Source: Flavobacterium sp. YO12 (GTDB lineage Bacteria; Bacteroidota; Bacteroidia; Flavobacteriales; Flavobacteriaceae). From it: 64,000 nt of DNA. The notes under the pieces were generated by a model. That model was not told where the DNA came from. It was given only the letters and a program-made list of their open reading frames with translations, and searched no databases. Shown here piece after piece: positions 1 to 8,936 of the stretch. Position numbers and translations under genes: made by a program. The stretch spans positions 1 to 64,000 of the forward strand of contig NZ_NRQU01000026.1 in NCBI RefSeq assembly GCF_004119495.1. Reading direction: 5' to 3'. Numbering within the stretch: the first letter of the stretch is position 1; each line of letters starts with the position of its first letter.

Positions 1-12
1 GTATAAAAAACA

Positions 13-43
13 AACCCGACAGGTTTTAAAAACCTATCGGGTT
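13..43 (-). terminator. Intrinsic terminator after the flavin oxidoreductase gene
   Basis: Two 15-nt arms (13-27 and 29-43, one mismatch) form a hairpin containing AACCCGAC. Read on the minus strand it is followed by a T-rich run, so it should end the oxidoreductase transcript. The same AAACCCGACAGG palindrome recurs after kdpC at 13977-14009, so the sequence is also a dispersed repeat. Confidence 0.75.
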
Positions 44-77
44 ATGGAAATAAAATCTACTCTTAAATATAGTATAC

Positions 78-1094
78 TTATATATGTATACTTTCATTTA
101 AACTATCGATTACTTCTTTTGTGATCTGAATACTTTTAAGCTTTGCCTGATGATCGAAGATTGGGCTTGTTACCATGAGTTCGTCTATTCTGGCATACTC
201 TATGAACTTTTTCAAATCGGTTATTAATTGTTCTTTGTTACCTGTAAAGGTTCCAGCTGTCATTTGATTGACATGGAAACGTTCTTGTTCATTCATTATA
301 TCATCTAATGATGGAACCGGCGGCTGTAAACCTTTGCGATCGTTTCTAATTAGGTTCAGAAACATTTGATACAAACTTGTCGACAATAGTTCTGCTTCTT
401 CGTTTGTGTCTGCTGCAATGATATTGACGCATGCCATTGTTTTTGGCTTGTCTAAATATTCTGAAGGCTGGAAATTTTCTCTGTAAAATTCAAATGCTTG
501 AATCATTAGCTTTGGTGCAAAGTGTCCGGCAAAGGCGTAAGGTAATCCGTAAGCTGCTGCTAAAGCTGCGCTGTCCATACTTGATCCTAAAATCCAAATT
601 GGTACTTTTAGGCCTTCGGCTGGGAATGCACGTACTTTTCCTGTTTCATTTTCGCTTGAAAAATATTCTTGAAGTTTGCTTACGTTTTGTGGAAAACGCT
701 GAGCCTGTTCAAAAAAGTCTTTACGAATTGCTTCGGCGGTTGGCTGATCTGTTCCAGGCGCTCTTCCTAAACCTAAATCGATTCGGTTGGGATAAAGCGT
801 TTCCAGAGTTCCAAATTGTTCGGCAACTACTAAAGGAGAATGATTCGGCAACATAATTCCGCCAGAACCTACTCGGATGTTTTTGGTCTGACTTGCCACA
901 TAACCAATTAAAACAACTGTTGCTGTACTTGCAACGTGTGCCATATTGTGATGTTCTGCAAGCCAAAACCGCTTGTATCCTAAAGTATCTGCTAATTGCG
1001 CTATGTCTTTTGTTTTTTGAAATGTTTCTTTGGCATTGCTATCCTGAGTGATGATAGCGAGGTCTAATAATGAGACTGAAATTGGGTTTTTCAT
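78..1094 (-). CDS. LLM-class flavin-dependent oxidoreductase (luciferase-like monooxygenase)
   Basis: 338-residue cytoplasmic enzyme of the bacterial luciferase-like superfamily, which uses reduced FMN and O2 (or F420 in some relatives) to oxidise small organic substrates. The TIM-barrel signatures are present: the N-terminal strand SVSLLDLA, then WLAEHHN near residue 44, [12 protein letters not shown] near residue 77 and the [10 protein letters not shown] loop near residue 105, the pattern of the MsnO8/YhbW branch. Length is usual for that branch. It stands alone and is divergent from the DUF2975 operon; a terminator lies right after its stop. The substrate cannot be read from the sequence. 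Confidence 0.9.
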   Translation of the reverse strand: MKNPISVSLLDLAIITQDSNAKETFQKTKDIAQLADTLGYKRFWLAEHHNMAHVASTATVVLIGYVASQTKNIRVGSGGIMLPNHSPLVVAEQFGTLETLYPNRIDLGLGRAPGTDQPTAEAIRKDFFEQAQRFPQNVSKLQEYFSSENETGKVRAFPAEGLKVPIWILGSSMDSAALAAAYGLPYAFAGHFAPKLMIQAFEFYRENFQPSEYLDKPKTMACVNIIAADTNEEAELLSTSLYQMFLNLIRNDRKGLQPPVPSLDDIMNEQERFHVNQMTAGTFTGNKEQLITDLKKFIEYARIDELMVTSPIFDHQAKLKSIQITKEVIDSLNESIHI

Positions 1095-1113
1095 ATAAAA
1101 AAATGCTAGTCTA

Positions 1114-1121
1114 CAAAATTA
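1114..1121 (-). promoter_or_regulatory. Candidate -7 element for the oxidoreductase gene
   Basis: The minus strand reads TAATTTTG, matching the Bacteroidota -7 consensus TAnnTTTG, about 20 nt before the start codon at 1094. I see no clear TTG at the -33 position, so confidence is modest. Confidence 0.4.
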
Positions 1122-1205
1122 ACTCATTTATACGGATGCCTTTTGTTTTCTAATGTTAATAGATTTATAATATTTCTAAAACTACTCAAAAGTGTATTTT
1201 TTAAT

Positions 1206-1243
1206 AATTAATTATTGTTTTACAATAATTAATTATACATTTG
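1206..1243 (+). promoter_or_regulatory. Promoter overlapped by a palindromic operator, upstream of the DUF2975/XRE operon
   Basis: TTG at 1215-1217, an 18-bp spacer and TACATTTG at 1236-1243 give a full Bacteroidota promoter 26 nt before the first start codon. A perfect 13-bp inverted repeat (1206-1218 and 1222-1234, 3-bp centre) covers the -33 box and almost all of the spacer. A protein bound there would block RNA polymerase; the XRE protein encoded by this operon is the obvious candidate, which is an inference. Confidence 0.65.
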
Positions 1244-1268
1244 CAATATCAATCTAACTTTTCATTAT

Positions 1269-1784
1269 ATGAAGACAACTCATATTGTATCTAGAATATT
1301 ATTTTACTTTACCCGTTTTTTGGCTGTTGTTTATTTCTTTTTGGCCGGATATTCTGTTTTCACTTTAACAACAGGATTGTTTTTGACATTTAAAGATAGC
1401 GGAAAGTATTTTCAGGTTTGTTATCCGTTTACTACTCATCCAATAATGTTAGGTGATTACAATCTGCCGTATATTCTTTTTGATTTTTTGGCTCCACTGA
1501 GTTTATACGGACTTTTCTTTTTATTGAGCAGTAATGTTTTCAAAGTATTTTTTCAGCCTAAACTGTTTACTCAAAATGGAATTTCTCATTTAAGGCGTTT
1601 CTATTTATCCAATTTATTAATTCCGAGTATTGTAATATTTGTGGCTTTCTTTTTTGTTCCACTCGATAATGAAGTTTCGCTATTTATTCTGTTACACGGA
1701 ATGCTTGGTGTTTTTGCTTACTTTTTAGCGGCCATTTTTAAACAAGGTTTAAACCTTCAGAACGAACAAGACTTATTTATATAA
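1269..1784 (+). CDS. DUF2975-type four-helix membrane protein
   Basis: 171-residue inner-membrane protein with about four hydrophobic segments (roughly residues 10-40, 65-88, 115-130 and 138-158). Sequence style and the partner gene fit the DUF2975 family, whose genes are usually followed directly by a small YozG-like Cro/CI regulator, as here. The biochemical role of the family is not established; a membrane partner that modulates the regulator is a common guess. Translation is probably coupled to the downstream gene, which starts 2 nt after this stop. Confidence 0.75.
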   Translation: MKTTHIVSRILFYFTRFLAVVYFFLAGYSVFTLTTGLFLTFKDSGKYFQVCYPFTTHPIMLGDYNLPYILFDFLAPLSLYGLFFLLSSNVFKVFFQPKLFTQNGISHLRRFYLSNLLIPSIVIFVAFFFVPLDNEVSLFILLHGMLGVFAYFLAAIFKQGLNLQNEQDLFI

Positions 1785-1786
1785 CT

Positions 1787-1993
1787 ATGCCAATAATTGT
1801 AAATGTTGATGTAATGCTTGCTAAACGCAAGATGCAGAGTAAAGAGTTGGCAGAAAAACTAGATATTACGCCTGCTAATTTATCGATTCTAAAAACTGGA
1901 AAAGCAAAAGGAATTCGGTTTGATACTCTCGAAGCTATTTGTAAAATATTGGATTGTCAGCCCGGCGATATTTTAGAATACGTGGCAGAATAG
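1787..1993 (+). CDS. Small XRE-family (YozG-like) transcriptional regulator
   Basis: 68 residues forming a single Cro/CI helix-turn-helix: MLAKRKMQSKELAEKL is followed by the recognition segment ITPANLSILKTGKAKG and the closing helix FDTLEAICKILDCQPGDIL. There is no effector domain. It begins 2 nt after the DUF2975 stop, so the two form an operon. The 13-bp palindrome in the operon promoter makes autoregulation likely, though this is inferred. It could also act on the downstream ABC transporter operon at 2109. Confidence 0.88.
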   Translation: MPIIVNVDVMLAKRKMQSKELAEKLDITPANLSILKTGKAKGIRFDTLEAICKILDCQPGDILEYVAE

Positions 1994-2108
1994 CTTTCTT
2001 TTAAATCTTATTTCACTCTTAATAAATCGGTTTTTGAAGCCGACAGGTATTTTATTGCCTAATTTTTTCAAATCACATTTTAATTCAATCATCTAAATCA
2101 ATCAAAAA

Positions 2109-2993
2109 ATGAACAGTTTATCAATCCAAAATCTCAGCAAAACGTATGAGAACGGCACAAAAGCGATTGACCAATTATCGCTTGAAATTACCAACGGAAT
2201 GTTTGGTTTACTCGGACCAAACGGCGCTGGAAAATCGACTTTAATGCGAACTATTGTCGCTTTGCAGGAACCTACTTCGGGAATTATTGAATTTAACGGA
2301 ATTAATATTCTAGAGAACCCAATGTTTATAAGGCAAAATTTGGGGTATCTGCCTCAGGAATTTGGTGTTTATCCTAAAATTTCTGCTTATCGCCTGCTCG
2401 ATCATTTGGCGGTTTTAAAAGGAATCGTAGATAAAAAGGAACGTCACGATCAAATTTTGTATTTATTACAGCAGACGAATTTATTGCAACACAAAGACAA
2501 AGCGGTTCATTCTTTTTCCGGCGGTATGCGTCAACGCTTTGGAATTGCGCAGGCATTGTTGGGAAATCCTAAGATTATTATTGTGGACGAACCTACTGCG
2601 GGACTTGATCCCGAGGAAAGAAACCGATTTAATAATTTGCTGAGCGAAATTGGCGAAAGCATTATTGTGATTCTATCGACGCATATTGTAGAAGACGTTC
2701 GTGATTTATGTCCTAAAATGGCCATTATTTCTAACGGAAAATTGATTTTGGAAGGAAAGCCAAATGAAGCGATCGATTCTTTGAAAGATAAAATCTGGAT
2801 GAAGGCGATTACTAAAACAGAACTAAAGGATCATCAATCGAACTTTAATATTATTTCGTCCAACTTAAATTCAGGGAAAATCAATATTCATGTTTTTTCA
2901 GATGAACGACCAGATTCTGGTTTCGAATTAATTTCGCCCGATTTGAGCGATGTTTATTTTAGTGTTTTAGCTCAAAATCAATTTAAAAATTAA
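2109..2993 (+). CDS. ABC transporter ATP-binding protein
   Basis: 294-residue ATPase that drives an ABC-2 type membrane protein. Walker A GPNGAGKST is at residues 36-44, the Q-loop follows in YLPQEFGVYP, the signature FSGGMRQR starts at residue 136, Walker B IIIVDEPTAGLDPEE spans the catalytic D160-E161, and the H-loop is STHIVED. The last 60 residues are a poorly conserved tail. It sits 4 nt before the permease/peptidase gene and surely works with it. What is moved is unknown. Confidence 0.93.
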   Translation: MNSLSIQNLSKTYENGTKAIDQLSLEITNGMFGLLGPNGAGKSTLMRTIVALQEPTSGIIEFNGINILENPMFIRQNLGYLPQEFGVYPKISAYRLLDHLAVLKGIVDKKERHDQILYLLQQTNLLQHKDKAVHSFSGGMRQRFGIAQALLGNPKIIIVDEPTAGLDPEERNRFNNLLSEIGESIIVILSTHIVEDVRDLCPKMAIISNGKLILEGKPNEAIDSLKDKIWMKAITKTELKDHQSNFNIISSNLNSGKINIHVFSDERPDSGFELISPDLSDVYFSVLAQNQFKN

Positions 2994-2997
2994 GGTT

Positions 2998-5900
2998 ATG
3001 CTTTCTAAATTAATTCAATTTGAATGGCATAACAATACCAGAAGCTGGACTTTTTATGCCATGTTTATCATTTATTTGGTTTTAGGATTTTTTGTGAGTG
3101 CTTTTGCGAATTTCTCTTTTTCGGGTGCTTACAAAAATAGTCCGTACGTATTGACTTATGCAATTGGTTTGATTTCCCTGATGACTATTTTTTCGATTAC
3201 ACTTCAGGTTGCACAGAGTTTCTTAAAGGAATATGAAACGAAATTCGATTCGATTATTTCCTCCGCTCCTATTTCTAAGTTTCATTATTTGGCTCCTAAA
3301 TTTATTACTGCGTCTGCAATTGCCGTAGTTTCTTTTGGAATGTTTATCGTCGGAATGATCGTTGGGCATCAAATGTCGTGGCTTTCTAAAAGCGAAATCG
3401 GTCCTTTTGAAATTATAAATTATCTCTGGCCGTATTTTGTCATTGTGATTCCGAATATTTTTCTGTGTCTTTCTATATTGACGGCTTTGGCCTGGCTTAC
3501 TCGAAGCAAACTCTTTATTTATGTTGGAGGTTTATTAATCTACATCTTATATATAGCAGGTTCGATTTTTTCTAATTCGCCGATCTTTGCAAATGCTTCT
3601 CCGTCTTCGGCGAAAGCCATGTCTTTGTCCGCAAAAATAGATCCGTTTGGTTTGGGAGCGTTTTTAGAACAAACGAGATATTGGACTGCAATTGAAAAAA
3701 ATACCGAATTGGTCTCACTTTCCGGTAACTTTCTTTTCAATAGAATGCTGTGGTTTTCTGTTGCGATACTTTTACTTTTTGTCTCGTATCGATTGTTTTC
3801 CTTCCGAAAAACGAAAACTAAAAAGATAAAAACCTCAAAAACTATTTCAAAACAAGCAAAAGTACTTTCTTCGGAAATTCCAAAAAACATCGAATTCAAA
3901 ACTTTCAGACATAATTGGGCGGTTTTTAAAAGCAATATCAAGCTGGATATTTTTTTAGTTCTAAAAGGAATTCCGTTTTTATTGATTGTTCTTTTGTTTT
4001 CGGGATTATTGGCAATCGAAATTTCGGATGAAATTGACGGCGGAATCCGATTAGCGGAAAAAATTACGGATACGGCTTTGATGATTTCTACAATAATGGA
4101 TCGTCTGCCGTTTATTCTAATATTAATTCTTCTCTTTTACAGCAGTGAATTAGTAAACCGAAGCGAAAATTCGAGATTTGAAATGCTCGAAAATACTGAA
4201 CCGTATTCTCAATTTGTAGTTTTACTATCAAAACTAACGGCACTTTTTATTATTCCACTAATCATAATCAGCATTAGTATTTTGATTGGATGTATATTTC
4301 AGATTGCGAATGCAAATGCTCCAATCGAAATTGGTCTTTATCTTTCTTTGTTTTATTATCTTGGTTTTCCGTTGTTGTTGATCTCGATTTTGGTAATTGC
4401 GATTCAGACTTTTATTAAAAATAAATATATCGGACTTTCCGTTGCTTCTTTTATATGTCTTCTGTTTTGCACCGGAATTGGAGAACAATTGGGAATTTCA
4501 CATCCCTTACTGCGATTTGGAGATGCTTTTAAAAGAGAATATTTTGATTTGAATGGTTTCGGAAAATACACTTTTCCGTTTCATATTTCGATGTTGTACA
4601 ATTTCGGATTGGCTTTACTGCTTCTTACTTTGACTGGAATTTTATGGAAAAGAAATGCTTCAATCGTAAAAACCTTTCGAAGAAATTCATTTAATGGCAT
4701 TCAAAAAATAACTTTCTTCTTGGGAATTATTCTTTTTATTGGTTTTGGAAGTTATCTTTTTTATAAAACGAATATCGAATATCCTTATTTGACCGAAGAA
4801 GATCAAAATAACTGGAGCGAGAAATATGAAAATCAATTTAAAAAATACACTAATCTGCCTCAGCCCACGATTGTTTCTGTAAAAAGCAAAGTCGATTTAT
4901 TTCCTGAGGAGAATCGTTATGAGGTAAAAGGTACTTATGAATTGATCAATAATTCTGAAAAACCTATTGATAGTTTACTCCTATATATAGATCGAAATTC
5001 GAAACTGACTTCTGTTGAAATTCCAAATTCAAAAAATCTAGATGATCTTTCGGCATTTCAACATTATTGGTATCGATTGGAAAAACCTTTACAGCCTCAG
5101 CAGAAAATGGAAATGAGTTTTTCTTTTGAATCGTCGTGGTCGCCATTTAAAGGTCATACTGCTTTTAATTCTATAATTGAAAATGGCTCTTTTATGCGAA
5201 TAAGCCGTTACTTTCCGCTTTTTGGTTATCAGGAATCGAATGAAATTAGCAGTAAAAAAGAACGTGCGAAAAAGCATTTGAAACCGCAGACGCCTCTTAA
5301 AAAACTGGAAGACAAATCGGAAATTAGATATGATTTTGTTGATTATGATGCTGTGGTTTCGACTTCTAAAAATCAAACGGCAATTGGCGTTGGAGATTTA
5401 ATTGGAAATTGGACAAAAGAAAACCGCAATTATTTTCATTATAAATCTAATGGTAAGATTCCGTTTCGATTTGCTTTTTCTTCTGCGGAATATGAAATTC
5501 AAAAAACGAATTATAAAGACATTTCGATTGAAGTTTTTTATGATAAAAGGCATTCCAGAAACATCAAAAAACTAATTCAGGATGTAAAAAACACGTTAGA
5601 TTACTGCCAAAATAATTTCGGTAAATATCCTTATAAAACAATTCGTTATGCCGAAGTTTCTGCTTTCGCCGATGGATTTGCGGCGACTTCTTATCCATCG
5701 ACAGTTTTTATGAAAGAGAATTTTGGATTTTACAGCAACCTCAACAATAAGGATAAGGAAGATGTAATTAATCAATTAACGGCTCATGAATTGTCGCATG
5801 AATGGTGGGGAAATTCACAGATCAATCCGGAACAAAAAGAAGGAAGCTGGATCTTGACCGAAACTTTGGCACAATACACTGAACTGATGTTGTATGAAAA

Positions 5901-6537
5901 AGAACATGGTTTGGAAAAAGCGGTCGAAACTTTAAAAATTCATCTCGATTTATATTTGAGCAGTCGAAGTTATGATCCTGAAACGCCTTTGTATAAAACG
6001 AATTACGAAACTCCGTATTTACCTTATGATAAAGGAATGCTGGTGATGCATCAGCTTCGGGTTTTAATTGGTGAGGAAAAAGTAAATCTGGCTTTGAAAA
6101 ATTTCCTGAATCATAATAAATATCCAAATCCGTTTCCTGATTCTGAAAGTTTATTAAAGGAAATTTATGCTGTTGCAAATGTTAAACTGCATACTAAATT
6201 GGATGAAATGTTTAAGCAGATTATTACGTGTTCGTCAAAAATAGAATGGGTTTCAAGTAGTAGAAAGAATGGCTTTTATGAAGTTTCTTTTAAAGCGGTT
6301 TCTGAAAAATTCAGAGAAAATGCAACTGGAGAACGAAAATCAATTGCAAACGATGCTACAATAGATATTGGAATTTATGATGAAAACGGAAAACTGTTTC
6401 GTTATCCTTTCACTATCAAAAACAATAAAATTGAAGGTGAAATCAAACTGAAAACAAAACCTCAACGCATTGTGATTGATCCGTATTTAATGAATATTGA
6501 TACTTTTATAGAGGACAACGAGAAGGAAATCGATTAG
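2998..6537 (+). CDS. ABC-2 permease fused to an M1-family zinc aminopeptidase
   Basis: 1179-residue fusion. Residues 1 to about 600 are permease: an N-terminal block of six hydrophobic segments, a basic linker near residues 265-300, a second block of transmembrane segments to about residue 545, and a final anchor near residue 580. Residues from about 600 to the end are an extracytoplasmic gluzincin peptidase: the zinc site HELSHEWWG starts at residue 930 and a second glutamate lies in LTETLAQY 20 residues later. The canonical GxMEN substrate motif is replaced by GFAATSYPS, so exopeptidase specificity is doubtful. Such permease/M1 fusions are a recognised Bacteroidota architecture beside an ABC ATPase, as here. 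Peptide export, uptake or envelope peptide processing are all possible. Confidence 0.9.
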   Translation: MLSKLIQFEWHNNTRSWTFYAMFIIYLVLGFFVSAFANFSFSGAYKNSPYVLTYAIGLISLMTIFSITLQVAQSFLKEYETKFDSIISSAPISKFHYLAPKFITASAIAVVSFGMFIVGMIVGHQMSWLSKSEIGPFEIINYLWPYFVIVIPNIFLCLSILTALAWLTRSKLFIYVGGLLIYILYIAGSIFSNSPIFANASPSSAKAMSLSAKIDPFGLGAFLEQTRYWTAIEKNTELVSLSGNFLFNRMLWFSVAILLLFVSYRLFSFRKTKTKKIKTSKTISKQAKVLSSEIPKNIEFKTFRHNWAVFKSNIKLDIFLVLKGIPFLLIVLLFSGLLAIEISDEIDGGIRLAEKITDTALMISTIMDRLPFILILILLFYSSELVNRSENSRFEMLENTEPYSQFVVLLSKLTALFIIPLIIISISILIGCIFQIANANAPIEIGLYLSLFYYLGFPLLLISILVIAIQTFIKNKYIGLSVASFICLLFCTGIGEQLGISHPLLRFGDAFKREYFDLNGFGKYTFPFHISMLYNFGLALLLLTLTGILWKRNASIVKTFRRNSFNGIQKITFFLGIILFIGFGSYLFYKTNIEYPYLTEEDQNNWSEKYENQFKKYTNLPQPTIVSVKSKVDLFPEENRYEVKGTYELINNSEKPIDSLLLYIDRNSKLTSVEIPNSKNLDDLSAFQHYWYRLEKPLQPQQKMEMSFSFESSWSPFKGHTAFNSIIENGSFMRISRYFPLFGYQESNEISSKKERAKKHLKPQTPLKKLEDKSEIRYDFVDYDAVVSTSKNQTAIGVGDLIGNWTKENRNYFHYKSNGKIPFRFAFSSAEYEIQKTNYKDISIEVFYDKRHSRNIKKLIQDVKNTLDYCQNNFGKYPYKTIRYAEVSAFADGFAATSYPSTVFMKENFGFYSNLNNKDKEDVINQLTAHELSHEWWGNSQINPEQKEGSWILTETLAQYTELMLYEKEHGLEKAVETLKIHLDLYLSSRSYDPETPLYKTNYETPYLPYDKGMLVMHQLRVLIGEEKVNLALKNFLNHNKYPNPFPDSESLLKEIYAVANVKLHTKLDEMFKQIITCSSKIEWVSSSRKNGFYEVSFKAVSEKFRENATGERKSIANDATIDIGIYDENGKLFRYPFTIKNNKIEGEIKLKTKPQRIVIDPYLMNIDTFIEDNEKEID

Positions 6538-6851
6538 TTTTTTGCCACTAATTTCACGAATTTTTAATTTTAGTTTTTCGCAAATGCTCAAAATAGCTCG
6601 AGGTTTCAACCGTAGGAAACGTTACGAATTGGGTGTAATTTATATTGTGTACCCGTGGTTGAATCCACGGGATATGTTTGAAATAAAAACAAGTCAAAAA
6701 ATAGGAATTAGAGAAATTCGTGAATTGCTTCGCCTGTTCGCTGTCGCTCGAGTCGTGGCAAAAAATAATTTCCGCTGAATCAAAAAAGAGAACTGATTTT
6801 AAACCTAAATTTGTACATCAAAATACCAATTCGGTTTTAGCTTATCTGCAA
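6538..6851. repeat. Intergenic region with a degenerate palindromic repeat
   Basis: 314 bp without a convincing gene. A palindrome CCCGTGGTTGAATCCACGGG lies at 6652-6671, with a decayed partner (GGTTTCAACC) near 6602-6612. It is the same family as the intact element at 11059-11148. The first bases resemble another Flavobacterium intergenic motif (TTGCCACTAATTTCACGAA). A reading frame running through 6542-6778 is an accident of the repeat. Confidence 0.6.
6806..6813 (+). promoter_or_regulatory. Candidate -7 element for the NtrC-type regulator gene
   Basis: TAAATTTG matches TAnnTTTG and lies 38 nt before the chosen ATG at 6852, giving a short leader. No good -33 TTG is seen 17-23 bp upstream. 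The position supports starting the protein at 6852 rather than farther upstream. Confidence 0.45.
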
Positions 6852-8201
6852 ATGACACACAAAATTTTAATTATAGACGACGAAGAAAAACTCAGAAGTC
6901 TTTTAGCGCGAATTATAAAATCAGAAGGTTTTGAAGTTGTCGAAGCCAAAGATTTAAAATCGGGTTTTAAAAAACTGGAACAAACCGAAATAGATGTCGT
7001 ACTATGCGATGTAAAATTGCCTGACGGAAACGGTGTCGATTTTCTTCAAAACATAAAAGGAAATTTCCCATTGACAGAAGTTATTCTATTAACGGCTTTT
7101 GGAAATATTCCAGATGGAGTTCAGGCGATGAAAAATGGCGCTTTTGATTATATTGTAAAAGGAGACGATAACGATAAAATTATTCCGCTTCTCTACAAAG
7201 CTGTCGAAAAAGTGCATTTGCAAAAAAAAGTGCAGCAACTTGAAAAACGAATCAATGATAAATATTCGTTTAAAACTATCATTGGAAAATCAAAAGGTCT
7301 TGAACAGGTAATTGATTTGGCACAAAAAGTATCTAAAACAGATTCGACTGTTTTACTTACAGGCGAAACTGGAACTGGAAAAGAAGTTTTTGCACAAGCT
7401 ATTCATGAAAACAGTAATCGTGCAGGAAAATCATTTGTGGCTTTAAACTGCAGTACTTTTAGCAAAGAAATTCTTGAAAGCGAATTATTTGGTCACAAAC
7501 AAGGAGCTTTTACAGGAGCTTTAAAAGATAAAAAAGGTTTTATTGAAGAGGCAAACGGCGGTACTTTATTTCTAGACGAAATTGGTGAAATGCCAATTGA
7601 TCTTCAGGCTAAACTATTACGGGTTTTAGAAACCAGCGAATATATTCCTGTTGGTGATACTACCTCAAAAAAATCAAACTTTAGATTAATTGCTGCGACA
7701 AACCGAGATCTAAAAACAGAAAGTGATGAACATCGTTTTCGTTCTGATTTGTATTTCCGTTTGAATATCTTCGAAATTAAACTTCCTTCTTTAAGAGAAA
7801 GAATCAAAGATATTCCAGTATTGACTCATTATTTCGTTAAACAGTTTTCTGAAAAAACGAATAAAAAAACATTACACATTGCAGATGATTTCCTGCAGAA
7901 ACTAGAAAATTATTCCTGGCCTGGAAATATCCGCGAACTTAAAAATATTATCGAGAGATCGGTTATTTTGAGTAATGGTGACACTTTAACTTCGGATGTT
8001 CTGCCTTACGAAATGCAGCATCAAGCAGAAAAAAGTTCAAAACCTATGTCAGCTTTCTCAATGCAGAGTGTTGAAAAACTTCATATTCAAAAAGTATTGA
8101 ATTATACTAAAGGTAATAAAGCTGAAACGGCTAGATTATTAGAAATTGGGATTGCTACTTTATATAGAAAGTTGGAAGAATATGGGATAGAGAAAAATTA
8201 A
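6852..8201 (+). CDS. Sigma-54-dependent (NtrC-family) response regulator of the kdp locus
   Basis: 449 residues. An N-terminal receiver has the acidic pair D9-D10 and phospho-acceptor D53 in LCDVKLPDG. A central AAA+ domain carries Walker A GETGTGKE at 171-178 and the sigma-54 contact loop GAFTGA at 218-223. The C-terminal Fis-type helix-turn-helix ends in ARLLEIGIATLYRKLEEYG. I chose the ATG at 6852 because the receiver fold starts immediately there (THKILIIDDEE); an upstream in-frame extension is repeat DNA. It precedes the Kdp genes and probably replaces the OmpR-type KdpE of other bacteria, with one or both kinases downstream (15.7-18.6 kb) as its signal source. That pairing is inferred from gene order. 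Confidence 0.92.
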   Translation: MTHKILIIDDEEKLRSLLARIIKSEGFEVVEAKDLKSGFKKLEQTEIDVVLCDVKLPDGNGVDFLQNIKGNFPLTEVILLTAFGNIPDGVQAMKNGAFDYIVKGDDNDKIIPLLYKAVEKVHLQKKVQQLEKRINDKYSFKTIIGKSKGLEQVIDLAQKVSKTDSTVLLTGETGTGKEVFAQAIHENSNRAGKSFVALNCSTFSKEILESELFGHKQGAFTGALKDKKGFIEEANGGTLFLDEIGEMPIDLQAKLLRVLETSEYIPVGDTTSKKSNFRLIAATNRDLKTESDEHRFRSDLYFRLNIFEIKLPSLRERIKDIPVLTHYFVKQFSEKTNKKTLHIADDFLQKLENYSWPGNIRELKNIIERSVILSNGDTLTSDVLPYEMQHQAEKSSKPMSAFSMQSVEKLHIQKVLNYTKGNKAETARLLEIGIATLYRKLEEYGIEKN

Positions 8202-8305
8202 ATTCCAAGTTTCAACTAAAATAGCAATGTCAATATTAATAGCAAATTCAATTTTCAAAGCTTCGGAGAAGTGTCATATTTATAGATTATTTATTCCCAA
8301 TGATA

Positions 8306-8400
8306 AAAAGCTCCAGCGGAGCGACACTTAATATCACCCCTTTGGGACTGTAATATCTGTACTTGTTATTTTCTATAAATATAACGCTCCGCTGGAGCTT
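8306..8400. repeat. REP-like inverted repeat with 16-bp arms
   Basis: The arms at 8306-8321 and 8385-8400 (AAGCTCCAGCGGAGCG and its exact complement) enclose a 63-bp AT-rich centre. Each arm contains its own small palindrome (CTCCAGCGGAG). The GC-rich arms contrast with the surrounding DNA. It lies just after the NtrC-type gene and looks like a REP/BIME-type element mobilised in trans; no transposase is in the window. Confidence 0.75.
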
Positions 8401-8422
8401 AACAATAACATATCAAAACGAG

Positions 8423-8452
8423 AAAAGCTTATCAAAATGATAGGCTTTTTTT
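8423..8452 (+). terminator. Terminator after the NtrC-type regulator
   Basis: The stem AAAAGCTTATCA/TGATAGGCTTTT (one wobble, 3-nt loop) is followed by a T run. It would separate the regulator transcript from the kdp structural genes. The rest of the 8202-8568 gap holds the REP-like repeat and AT-rich sequence with no recognised site; a partial sigma-54-like TTGGCAC at 8465-8471 lacks the -12 half. Confidence 0.7.
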
Positions 8453-8568
8453 ATGCCTTCTTTTTGGCACAAAACTACATTCCTTTTATTGACAACACTT
8501 TAGATACAACTTTATTTTTTCGGAACATATTTTGGCATAAGGAGAGAGAACATTAAAATTCATTCCAA

Positions 8569-8850
8569 ATGAAAAACCAAGTCACCTCAATCTGCAAACA
8601 AGCTGAACGCTTTGCTGAGATAACCAAAAAATCTATTATTTCGGGTAATATAGTTCGGGCAAAAAAATGCCTGGCTCTTGCTGAGCGTCTATTTGTAACT
8701 GGAAGCATCGAAACTAAAAATGCCATTTCTAATGTGTATGTTTTCTCAGTTTCTTCTTTTATGGAAATGCGTCACTGCAATATTTCACATCTTTTTCCTC
8801 AAACGCTTAAAGCGGAATATATCAAGCAGATTAATGCATCGGGAGTATAA
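8569..8850 (+). CDS. Conserved small protein preceding kdpF (unknown function)
   Basis: 93 residues, soluble, no signal peptide and no transmembrane segment. The N-terminal half is predicted helical (repeated KQAERFAEITKKS, RAKKCLALAERLF), like a small helical bundle or TPR-like unit; the C-terminal half includes a Cys-His pair (MRHCNISHLF). I do not recognise a named domain. It has a good A-rich start context, lies after the regulator terminator and 86 nt before the first microprotein, and so is likely the first gene of the kdp transcript. A role in potassium stress is suggested only by position. Confidence 0.7.
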   Translation: MKNQVTSICKQAERFAEITKKSIISGNIVRAKKCLALAERLFVTGSIETKNAISNVYVFSVSSFMEMRHCNISHLFPQTLKAEYIKQINASGV

Positions 8851-8936
8851 ATATGTTGAATAGGTTAACTGTTTAATTGGTTAATCACTTCAACATAACC
8901 TAAAATCTGAATTCTTAAATCTAAAATAATTATCCT

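Noticed and set aside
6542..6778. Open frame of 78 codons after the permease/peptidase gene
   Set aside because: It is built from palindromic intergenic repeats, has no domain and overlaps the upstream part of the regulator leader.
6720..6851. Longer N-terminus of the NtrC-type regulator
   Set aside because: The receiver fold starts at ATG 6852 and a -7 promoter element lies at 6806-6813, inside the would-be extension.
8465..8483. TTGGCAC resembling a sigma-54 -24 box
   Set aside because: The -12 half (TTGC) is absent at the required 10-bp distance; a second TTGGCAT near 8531 fails the same test.
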